The position numbers and the translations under genes are program-made. From positions 1-64,000 of the forward strand of contig JAJZVL010000001.1 in the NCBI GenBank assembly GCA_021845725.1: DNA of 64,000 nucleotides, given 5' to 3'. Below, piece by piece: positions 1-12,200 of this stretch. The notes below the pieces were generated by a model. It searched no databases. It was not told the DNA's origin and was given only the letters and a program-made list of their open reading frames with translations. Position 1 is the stretch's first letter. Every line of letters starts with the position of its first letter. This stretch comes from Actinomycetes bacterium (lineage in GTDB: Bacteria > Actinomycetota > Acidimicrobiia > Acidimicrobiales > RAAP-2).

Positions 1-1
1 G

Positions 2-265
2 ACCACCACACCCACGACCACCACGACGTCGGGCACACCCACGACCACCACACCCACGACCACGACGTCGGGCACACCCACGACCGCCACACCGACGACC
101 ACGACGTCGGGCACACCCACGACCACCACACCGACCACCACGACGTCGGGCACACCCACGACCACCACACCCACCACCACGACGTCGGGCACACCCACGA
201 CCACCACACCCACCACCACGACGTCGGGCACACCCACGACCACGACGACGTCTGGCACACCGACG
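2..265 (+). repeat. 39-bp in-frame tandem repeats coding a Thr/Pro linker
   Basis: About six imperfect units of 39 bp, each coding approximately TTTTSGTPTTTTP, run into the left edge, so the copy number is unknown. Some units are shortened by one or more codons, as expected of slipped-strand change. The linker probably separates an unseen N-terminal part from the body of the giant protein. Confidence 0.9.
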
Positions 266-3200
266 CCGGCATCCAACTGGACCGTGACAGGGACGACCGC
301 CACCTACCAGGTGCCGGCGGGCGAGGTGCTCGTCGGTGATCTCGGCTACAACGCGACAACCAAGACCATCGAGCTCGTCGCCCCGAGCGGTGCGGCCGAC
401 GGGATCTCGGCGAGCGGTCTGACTGCCGTCGTGGTCAACGGGGGGCCCGGCAACGACCAGCTGGGCATCGCGGGCGGTACCTTCCCGGTGCCCGTCACCG
501 TGAACGGCGAGGGCGGGACCAACACCCTCTTCGGCCCGGCCGGGAGCTCGACCTGGACACTGACCGGCGCCGACTCGGGGACGGTCGCCGGGGTCGCGTT
601 CAGCGGCTTCCAGGACCTCATCGGCGCGGCTGGGTACGCCGCCACGTTCGTCCTCCAGCCCGGTGGATCGGCGAGCTACGTGGACGGTGGCGGATCGGGG
701 ATCCTCGAGGTCAACGGCTCACAGAGCTTCACCGACGAGGCGACCGGGCCCCACTCTGGCACGGTGGTCGTCGGCGGGGTCCCGGTCGGCTACGCGGGGA
801 TGGCGCCGATCACCGTCAGCGGGGCTCCGACAGTGACCATCACAGGCACCGGGACGGACAACCTCACCGTTTCCCAGACCGGGTCGACAGTCACCGTGTC
901 GACCACGACGGTGAGCATCGAGTCGGTGACGTTCTCGACGACGGGCCTCGCCAAGGCCACGATCAACGGCAACGGGAACAAGGAGTCCATCACCTTCACG
1001 ACGGCGCTCGCACTGTCCGGCGCCACCCTCGACGTCAAGGTCGCCAAGATCACAGTCCTCAACGTCGCGATCTCCACCACCGGGACCGTCGATCTCACAG
1101 CGACGGCCACCGACAACGGGAGCTCGACCCTCACAGTCTTCACGCCAGCCAAGCCGAAGGCGTCGATCACGCTCACAGGGGCAACGCTTTCCGCCGGGAC
1201 AATCACCCTGGCTGCCAGCGCCACCTCGACGCCGAAGGCCTCCGGCCACCTGAACGTCGTGGTCGTGACAGCGACAGCCACCGTCTCGGTCGCCAACTCG
1301 ACCATTGAGAGCACGGGGAACGTGACGGTCTCGAGCTCGTCGCACGTCACAGCCACCGCCACCTCGGCCGGGTCCACATACCAGGGTGCCTGGTCAGCCT
1401 CGACGACCTACGCCAAGACAGTCACCGTCACAAAGACAACAGCGATCTACACCTCCCAGGCTGCGACAAACACGGGCCACACACCCAAGGCCACAACGGC
1501 AGGGACATACTGGAAACCTGCATCGGGATCGAAGGACGCCGCCGCCTCGGCCGTGGCCGTCACCTCCGACGCCTCGAGCACGCTCTCGGGCACCACCACC
1601 TTCAACGTCGGGGGTAAGTTCTCCCTCACGTCGACCAACGCGGTGACGATGAACACCATCGGCAATGCCAGTGGATCGGGCGATGGCGCAGGGGTGGCGG
1701 TCGGCGTACTGGTCGAGTCCACCAAGTCCGAGATCACGGCCACCTCGTCGGGGAGCACGGCGGCGAGCCTCACAGTCGAGGCGACAGCCACCAACAACCT
1801 GAAGACGACAGCCAAGGCCAGCGTCGGGGGCGCCACCTCGGACACACAGTCACCTGACGCGACGACCAACCCTCACTCCACCAACCAGAACGCCCCGACA
1901 GTCCCCTCGGGCAATGCCAACACCAGCACAGGCGCCATCTCTGTTGGAGGCGCACTGGCCTTCAGCTACCTGGGGGACACAACGGTGGCCGCCATCGCTC
2001 CGACGACTGGCAGCTTCGGGCTCACCACGACAAAGGCCGCCGGCATCGGCATCCACGCCACAACGTCGAACTCCGTCGCCACGACCGGCAACGGATCCAC
2101 CAACAAGGCCGCGAGCACCGGCGTAGGAGTCGGGATCGCCGTCAACGTGGCCAAGGACACCACCCGGGCCTACCTTGCTGGCACACAGGCTCTGACCACC
2201 TCCGCTGTCGACGTCAGCACGGGGGGGAGCACCCAGCCGAGCGCCGACACGTTCAAAGCGTCGGCCACCTCCGGGCTGGGCGACCCCAAGACAGTCGCCT
2301 TCAAGGGGTCTTTCGCCCTCAACGTGGTCACCGTCGACCACACAGCGTCGATCTCACCCTCGGCATCCATCGCCCTCGGCCGATCCGTCGGCCCGGCGAC
2401 AGTGACGTTGTCGAGCACACACACCACCACCTCGGACACCAAGGCCGTCCCGAAGGAGAAGGTCTTCGACCCCAAGACCGCGGTGGGACCGGACCACCAC
2501 ACGATCACGCTGCCGTACAAGGTCACAACACTGAAGACAGGGACCACCCTCGTCTACTCCAACGGCGGGGGCACCGACATCGGCGGGCTCGCCACAGGCG
2601 GGACCTACTACGCCTTCACAGTCAAGACAGGGACGACCCCACACCCGAGCTTCAAGCTCGCCGCAGGAGCGACGAAGCCGAAGCCGACAACAGCAAAGCC
2701 GACAACCACGGCCCTGTACCTGACAACGACGACAACGACAGGGGACGAGCAGTCGTTGCTCCCTGCAGAGAAGGTCAGTGGCGTGGGCGTGGGGCTTGGG
2801 GTGGCCGTCAACGTCGTGAACGACACCGGCCAGGCGACGATCGGGACAGCGGCGACGCTGACCGGGGCGAAGAACCTCACCCTCGAGGCGACCACCGTGG
2901 ACACCATGGGTACCGAGGCAGCCTCGGGCTCAGAGGGCGGTGTGGCGATCACCCCCGTCGTAGCCGTGTCCATCTCGAACGTCCAGACCCACGCCGACCT
3001 CGGGACGGCACCCTCGGCAAGCTCGCCATTGGTGCTCGCCGGGACCCTGAGCGCCACGGGCACACAGTCGGCCACGGTCACAACCAGCGCGAAGGGCAAC
3101 ACCACGGGCGCCACCGCCGCCATCGGCGCCTCGGTCGCCGTCACGGTCGCGACACACACCGTCACCGCCCAGACCCACCGCAGTGTGACAGCGCACGGTG

Positions 3201-6200
3201 CGGTGGGGTTCACCGCCAACGGTTCCTCGACCACGACCAGCATCGCCCGGGCCGGTGTGGACGGGGCGGATAAGACAACAAAGAGCAGTCCCAACACACA
3301 GGGCAATGCCCAGCTCTCACAAGCCAAAAGCGACGCCTCGAACGACAGTGCCAGCGGCCCGAGCACTACCGCAACCCCCTCTGCCTCCACGGGCTCGGGG
3401 GGGGTGAGCGTGGCCGCCGCCGCCGCGTTCAACATCGTGACAAGCACGAGCGACGCCTCGCTTCCCTCGGGTTCGACGATCACGTCGACCGGTGCGGTCA
3501 CCTTGGCTTCGAGCAACAGCACCCACGCATCGGCGAACGGGGACGGCGAGGCGGCTACGGAGGGCGGGTCCGCGGCCGTCGGTGTGGGCGTGGGTGTCAA
3601 CCTGGCCAAGGTCCACAACACGGCCGATCTCACACCGGGCTCGTCCGTGGTCGCCGACGGACTGTCGCTCAGGGCCGAGACGAGGACAGTCTCGGGCAAC
3701 TCGACAGACTCCTTCGACGCGGAGTCGACGTCGGGGGCAGGCGGGGGCAGCGTCGCCAACGTGTCGGGATCGGTCGCCATCAACATCTTCGCCGTCACAA
3801 CGAGCGCCCGACTGCTGAGCAAGAGCACAGGTTCCACAGCGTCGAGCGCGACGGCCGCGACCGGCACAGTGTCGCTCACCGCCGGTTCATCGGTGGCCGC
3901 CACCGCGCACGCGGATCAGGCGCGCAACACCTTCAACCCGGCAACTGACGTGACCGGGACAACCACGACGACACTGCACCCGTACAAGAACGCCATCTAC
4001 CTCTCGCAGGCGCTCATCAAGGGCACAGGATCCCCGCTGAAGAGCGGGACACCGATCGCATACCACACCGGCGGCGGGAAGCCGATCGGCGGTCTTACGG
4101 ACAGCAACCTGAAGACAACGCCCAAGTACTGCGCCATCGTCCTGAGCGCGACTGCCATTCAGATCGCCAAGTGCACAGCCAAGACAACACCGATCTCGCT
4201 CGAGCCGACACGGGCGACGGGCACCGACCAGATGATCGAGATCCGTACAACACCGGCCCCGAAACTCGGTCTCGGTGCCTCGTTCGCCATGAACCTCGAC
4301 AATCAGACAACCCTGGCGGGCCTGCAGAACGACACCACGCTCACCGGCGGGAGGAACGTCACAGTCATTGCCACCGACACCAACACCGCAACCACCGAAG
4401 CAGACGGTGGCGCCGGTGCCGGCGGCGAGGTCACACTCGCCCCGAGCGTCGCGCTGGTCATCACCAACGTGACCACCGACGCCCTCCTCGGAACGGGGAC
4501 CGGGCTCGACGTCAGCACCAACGGCGGGTCTGTCACGGTGAGGGCGACACAGGCGGCGGCGACGACATCGACCGCCAGGGGCGACGTCGAGGGCGAGAAG
4601 GTGGGAGTCGCCATCTCCCTCCCGATCGCCGTCGTGACCGACCACGTCCGTGCTTCCACGGCGCGGAACATCGACGCGTCGGGCTCCGTCCTCTTCGACG
4701 CCTCGGGGTCGTCGTTCAATGCCGGGACGGCCTACGCCAGTGCCACAGGCGGACCGTCGACAAAGGGCACAGTCAACAGCCAGGTCACAGCCCAGCGGAC
4801 CGCCGGCAACACGGCCGATCAGAAGAACACGGGGTACACGCAGAACGCGTCCAAGACGCCCACCGCAGGGGACAGCAGCACCGGCGGCGCGTCGTTGTCG
4901 GCGGCGGGCGGCGTCGTCGTCCTGATCGTGACAACCACATCGCGCGCCTCGCTCACAGACGTCACCGTGACCTCGGCCACCGGCAGTGTGTCCCTGGAGA
5001 GCTCTGCCAACACCCACTCCGTGGGGACAGGCAGGGGCACATCGGCCACCAAGGCGAAGGTGGGGATCGGTGCCGGCGTCGTCGTGAACGACGTGTCGGT
5101 CTCGAATGAGGCGCTGACCGGCGCCTCCACCATCACGGCTGACGGTCTGACCGTGGAAGCCACCGGCACGACGGTCACCGTGACAAAGACGAAGACGAAG
5201 AAGACGAAGACAACGACCGAGACGGTGAGCTCGACCGCAGTGTCGGGCGCGAGCAACGCGACAAAGGTCGTGGTCGCCGGCGCACTGGCCATCAACATCG
5301 TGAGCGAACGCACGATCGCAGAGGTGACATCCGGGTCGACGGTCGACGCCGGGACGGGGAACGTCACAGTCAAGGCCGTGCAGAAGGAGAGCGACACCGC
5401 CACGGCCACCTCGAAGGCGTCAGGCGGAAAGACAGCCGTCGGCGTCGGGGCCTCCGTCGCCGTCCAGGTGCTCACCCCGACGGTGACCACCGCCGAGATC
5501 GGCACAACAGCAGCCGTGATCGGCGGGTCGAGCGTGGAAGTCACTGCCACATCCACCCGGACGGTGGCCACCACCGTCCACGCCGGCACCTCTGGTGGCA
5601 AGGTCGCGGTGAGCCCGGCGGTCGCCCTGGTCGTCGACGTCGGCGATGCGACCACCGCCAGGATCGGGAGGTCGGCGACGCCGCTCCACCCGACCGGTAC
5701 GGTCACGGTGAAGGCGAGTCACAGCGTCGACCTCACGAAGAGCACCGCGACAGCGACAGCCGCCACTACAAAGGTGGGCGTCGGGGCCGACGTCGTCCTT
5801 CCCCTGGTCGTCGGCTGGACCACCACCGCACAGCTCGACCGCAGCACCACCGCGACCGCAGTCACGGTCTCGGCCTCCTCGACAGCGAAGAGCGCCGCCA
5901 CAGCAAAGGCAAGCGCCAAGGGGAACAAGAGCAGCGGAAAGAGCGCAGACACAACCTCGCACACCACCGTGGCGACAGACCCGAACGCAGGCAAGAAGGG
6001 CGCGACAGGGGTCGGGGCCACAGGCCCGAACGCGAGCACAGCCGCGTCCAAGGGAAGCTCGAGCTCTGGTGGGCAGACCGGCGCGTCCTCGAGCGGGGTC
6101 GGCGTGGCCGCCGCCATCGCCATCGTCTGGCTGACAACCTCGACGACAGCCAGTATCGGCACGAACGTCACCGTCGACGCCACCAACAACCCGGTCACGG

Positions 6201-9200
6201 TCACAGCGCAGGACTTCACTGCCGCCACCGCCAAGGGCACTGGCACCGCCGACCTCACAAAGCTGACGACGACAACGACAGGCCAGTCCTCCCAGACGGC
6301 GATCGGGGCCGCCGTCGGGTTCAACTACCTCAACGTGCGAAACGATGCCTCGATCGGCTCGAAGGCGCACGTGACCGGCGTCGGCGTCAAGGTCTCGGCC
6401 TCGACGCCCAAGACATCGACACACACAACAGCTCCCAAGCAGATCGACGTGATCGCCTGGGGTCTTGCCGCGGCCGGCGGGAAGTCCGATCCCGGCGTCG
6501 CCGGCTCGGTCGGGCTCAACGTCGTCATCTACCACACGAGCGCGACGATCGGCACGGGCGCACAGGTGACATCGGGCGCGGGCGTCACAGTGCTCGCGCT
6601 CGCCCCGTTCGGCCTCCAGGACATCGCCGCCAGCGGGGCGCTGGCCAAGACAGGAAGCGCTGTCGGCGCCGCCATCGCCGTGAACGTGCTCGAGCCGCTC
6701 TCGACGGCTGCATCGATCGACTCGACGACCGCCACACGGACCTCGGTCAACGCCACGACAGGCATCACCGTCTCGGCGACGTCGCGCCTCGTGCCGTTGA
6801 AGATCACATTCGGCTTCCTCCGGCTCACATCGGTGCCGAGCTTCATCCAGACGGTCGCCAAGACAGTCGAGACAGCGTTCCCGCCGGTCTCGTCGATCGC
6901 GATCGCCGGGGGAGCCGGTACGACAAGCAAGGTCGCGCTCGGAGGCTCCTTCATCGTCGACGTGCTCACACTCTCGACCACCGCCTCCATCGGGACAGGG
7001 GCAGAGATCGACCAGCGGACACACGGGACGAGCACCCAGAGCCTGACCGTGGCGGCCAAGGACGACACCGGCCTATGGAACCTCGCAGGCGGCATCGGCC
7101 TCACCGACGGGACAGCCGGAGTGGGGTTCGCGGTGATCGTCGATGTGGTCACAAAGAACGTGGCTGCGACGATGGGCAGCGACGTCACCGCGACACTCGG
7201 AGGCGACGTCGCGGTCGAGGCGTCGTCGACTGAGCAGGCGTTCGAGATCGCGGCCTCGGCCGGTGTCGGGACGTCGAAGGCCGGCGTCGCGGGCTCGATC
7301 ATCGCCGACGTCTACGACCAGGGGAGTGGTACACCCGGCACCGACGCCTCGATCGGGGGGAGCGCGACGGCGGCCACAGGGTCCTCCGTGCACGCCAAGG
7401 GCAACCTCCTGGTGAGCGCGGTGGACAACACGTACAACCCGAACGGCAACCCGGTGTCCTCGACACCCGACAAGTTCGGCCTCTACTCCGGCGCCGTTGC
7501 CTTCGGCGGCAAGGCCGGGGTCGGGGCGTCGGCTGCTGTGCTGGTCCGGACGAGCCGAGTGCACGCCAAGATCGGGACACACGACGACGTCTCAGGACTG
7601 GCAACCGGCAAGAGCACATCGACAGCCGGGGTCAAGGTGAACGCCGCGCAGACAGGCAACGTCTTCCTGCTGGCGGTCGGCGGGGCGGGCGGCACATCGG
7701 CGGGGATCGCAGGGTCCGCCACGATCGACGTCCTGACCGACTCCACGATCGCGTCGATCGGCACAACAACGACGGTCAACGACCCCAACACAGGTGCCGG
7801 GACCACACAGTCCGTGTCGGTCACGGCGACCGACCACACCACACTCCTCGACGTGGCCGGGGAACTGGCCGTCGGGAGCTCGGCCGGGGTGGGTGCCGGC
7901 GTGGACGCGCAGGTCGTGACCAAGGACACCGAGGCCTCGATCGGCGGCAACGACCAGGTGTACGCAACGCGCAACGTCCTCGTGATCGCCACATCCAGCA
8001 TGGACCTGAAGTCGATCGCCGTCGGGGGGACCTTCGGCGGCGACGCAGGCATCACGCTCAACGCCGGTGTGATCGTGATCAACGTGACGACCAAGGCCAC
8101 GATCGGCGCTGACGCCTTCGTGACAGCCGGCGGCAGCGTGGTCGTGTCGGCCACGGACGGCCTGCAGCTCGACGTGATCGCGGGCAGCCTCGCCGGCAGC
8201 AGCACCGCGGCCGTCGGCGCGGCCGCCGCGGTGCCCATCGTGACCAAGCACGTCGAAGCCCTCGTGTGCACAGGTGCAACCGTGAACGCGGCGGGCGGCG
8301 GCGCCGGCTACACAGTGGTGACCGGCACCACCACCTCCACCCCGACAATCCGGTTCGACCCGGGCGGCAAGGCGACGGCTGCAGCTGGCTACCCGGCCAC
8401 AACAGTCGGCAAGACAATCGTCAGGGGCGACGCGGTTGACCTCCCCTTCACACCCGGCACGGTCTACAAGGACGGCGAGAAGGTGATCTACACAAACGGC
8501 GGCGGCAACAACATCACTGGGCTGACAGGCGGCAAAGGAAGCACGCCGGGGCAGACGTACTACATCATCTTCGCCCCCGACGTGTGCGCGCACTGCGTCT
8601 ACCTGCAGACACTGGCCAACGCGCCCCACGGGCCCCCGTTCAGCAAGACAACGGTCATTGCCATCTCGGCACCTGCGCCGGGTATCACCACCGAGTCCCA
8701 GCGCTTCGTCCCGGCCACAGAAGCTGGGGTCGCACGGGACACCTCGCCGAGGTTCAGGCCCTCGGACTACACAGCTTCCACGAACGACTTCGTCCTTCCC
8801 TACAAGGTCAGGACATTCTCGACCACAGCCTCCCATCCCACTCCGGTCGTCTACAGCGATGGGGGCGGCACCCCGATCACAGGGCTCACCGACGGCGGCG
8901 TCTACTACGCGGTGAAGGTCGGCACAGCAAGCACAACACGACCGGAGATCCAGCTCTACGAGCGGCCGGCGACAACAAGGACAACAACATCGCCGCACTA
9001 CGTCCCCCTCACCGGGCTCTCGGCGACAAAGGCGATCACCGCGAAGAGCAACTCGCAGAGCATCGTGAAGCAGGGCACACAGCCCTCCGCCAATGCTCAG
9101 ACAGAGAACCCGGCGACGTCGACCCCCACGACGACGGCGGTTCACGGGGTCGCCGTCAGCGCGACCAACAGCGACAACCTGGCAACCGTCGGCGTGAGCG

Positions 9201-12200
9201 CCGCGATCAGCGGGAGCGCCGGCGTGGCGCTCAGCGGCTCGGTGGCGGTCCTGACGGTCACAACCATCGCCCACATCGGCGACACCGCCAAGATCGACTG
9301 CGCGACAAGCACATGCCGGACGACGACGGGCACGCAGTCGGTGACCGTCAACGCGAGCGACCACTTCCACCAGCTGGGGATCGCCGCCACCCTCGCGGTG
9401 GGCGGGGACGCAGGAGTCGGCGCCGGTGCCGCCGTGCGGGTGGTCAAGCTCACGACCGAGGCCACCGTGGGGTCCGGCACCACGATCCGCGCTGCCCGCA
9501 CAGTCACACTGTCGGCCTCGACCTCCGACTCGGTGGTCTCGGTGGCCGCCGGGGCGGCGGGCGGCACCGTGGGGGTCGCCGGCACCGCCGACGTCACGGT
9601 GCTCACAGACACGACCCAGGCGACGACGGCGACAGCAGTGACCATCCACGCCGGGGGCAGCGTCGGCGTCGCCGCCAAGGACGACACCTCCTTGACGACG
9701 GTGGACGCGTCGCTGGCCGCCGGCTACGTCGGGGTGGGCGCCTCGGTCGGCGTGGTCATCGCCAAGAAGACGACCACCGCCGCAATCGGCAACCACGACG
9801 TCGTGAGCGGCTACAGCGGTGTTCGCGTCGACGCGACAACCACAGAGCACGTCTTCGGCCTGGCGGCCTCGGTAGGCGGTGGCTTCGTCGGCGCGGCGGG
9901 TGGCGTCGGTGTGCACCTCCTCACCACCACGACGACTGCGTCGATCGGCACAACAACGACGATCGACGCGCCGGGAACTGGAAGCTCGACACAGTCGGTG
10001 GTGGTCACAGCGCGAGACGACCTCCACTCGCTCACCATCGCCGGCGGCGCGGCCGGAGGCTTCGTCGGGGTCTCTGGCGGCGTGGACATCGGCGTCGCCG
10101 ATACGTCGGTGGCGGCAGTGGTCGGCAACGGGACCGCCGTCTACGCCCAGAAGAACGTGGACGTGAGCGCCACATCGCTCCAGCACGTCGCCACCTACGC
10201 CCTTGGGCTCGCCGGCGGGGTGGTGGGGGTGACCGGCTCGGTGTCGGTGTGGACCGTCGGGACCGCGCCGTCATCGAAGTTCACAACAGCGAGCGGTGGT
10301 CCGACAAAGGGCACATGGTCTCCGACGGCCACCTACACAAAGGGCGACAGGGTCACCTATCAAGGCACCACCTACGCCGACAAGTCGAGCACACAGATCA
10401 AGGGCACACCGTCGAACCCGAGCCCAAAGACAGACACGGGGCAGTGGCAGACCGCCCAGACAGCCCTCGGCTACTCGGCCAAGAAGCCGCCGCCGACGTG
10501 GAGCTCGACGAAGTCCTACAGCAAGACAACAACGGTCACCTACACAGGCAAGGTCTACGTCGCGAAGAAGACAGTCGGGGCCTCCTCGACGCCGCCGCCC
10601 TCCGATCCGACAGTCTGGAGCGTGGGGAGCAGCGGAGGGACGGGCAACTCGGCCACAGACGCGGGCGCCGTGGCGAACGGCGGCGGGGCGTACCAGGGCA
10701 TCCTCGGGGGGAGCTCTGGGACGACAGACGGCACCTGGTCAGCAACGACGAGCTACCAAGAGGGCGACATCGTCTCCTACGATGCTGCGTCGTACGAAGC
10801 GAAGACGTCGATCACCGGCACATCGTCGAATGCTGCTCCCGCGACAGATCCCAGTCGGTGGGAGCAGATCAGCTCATCGGCTGTGAGAGGCAATCAGCGC
10901 TTGTCGGCGGCTGACGCCACGGCATCGAGCGGAATCACGGGACTGCCGGGAACAGACGCCATCAACAGGGCCCTCTCGGCGACGACAGTGCCGCAGGGCA
11001 CCTCTGCCTATGTCGGCGGGACGATCGTGGTCGGCGGGCACGTCCACGTCACCGCCAACGACAAGCTGACACTGACAGGCGTCGCCGGCACGGCTGCCGG
11101 CGGGCTCGGCGCCCTTGGAGCGTCGATCCTCGTCCTCAACGTCCAGGCGCCGGTCGACGCCGGCGTGGGTCCGGGCGCGAGCATCCAGGCGGGAGCCACG
11201 AGCACAGGCGACGTGGCGGTGAGCGCCCACACGACAGAGACCGTCTTCGGTCTGGCGTTCGCGGGCGAGGCCGGCATCGTGGCGATCGGCGCCCAGGTCG
11301 TCGTGATCAACGACTCGAGCAGCCAGCACGCGCACGTCGACAGCGGCGCCAAGGTCACCCAGGCAGGCGGCGGGCTCACCGTGACAGCAAGTGCCAGGCG
11401 GAAGGTGACAGCTCTCGCGGTCGGCGGCGCGCTTGCCGGCGTGGCCGCCGGCGCCTCGGTCGGCGTCGTGAACGTGAGCGGCGACACCTGCGCCACCGTC
11501 GGAAGCGAGGGGAACGGCACCGGCCACAACCCCTGCACAACCAACGGGTCGGTGACGCTCGGGACAGCCAGTGCCGGTAGGAGCGTGTCGACGCTCGAGG
11601 TGACCGCCTCGGACACACTGCCGGTGACGGCGAAGGTGTACTCGGTCGAGGCGGGGGTGGGAGCGGGGATCGGCGGGGCCGTGGCGGTCGTGACACTGAC
11701 CGGCCGCACCGCGGCGTCCTCGGACGCCAGTGGGCAGGTCGGGAGCGGCGGTGAGACGGTGAAGGCGACCGGTCGCCACCACGTCACCACGACAACGCTC
11801 AGCATCAGCACGGGCGCGGGTCTCGCCCTGGGGCTCACCGTGGCCAAGGCGACCGACGGCCGCGCGACGAAGGCCGAGGTGACGGGCGGCTGGATCTCCA
11901 CCTCCGGACCGCTCGATGTCAGCGCGACAGCCTCCAACACCGCCACGTCGAGCGCGCCTGGCGGGAGTGCGGGCGGGGTGTCGATCGTGGCCATGCTGCC
12001 CTTCGCCATCGTGTCGGGGACAACGACGGCGGCGCTCGACGGCAGCGTGACAGGTGCGTCGTCCGTCGACGTGGCGGCACGGGCGGACAACGTGGCAAAG
12101 GCGACGGCGATCGTCGTCTCGCTGTCGATCGGCGGCGTGAGCGGCGCCTTCGCCGACGCGCAGGTCACCACAGGGGCGTCGATCGACGCCGCGATCGGTT

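Noticed and set aside
2-265. CRISPR-like appearance of the left-edge repeats
   Set aside because: Units are contiguous, in frame and coding, with no unique spacers.
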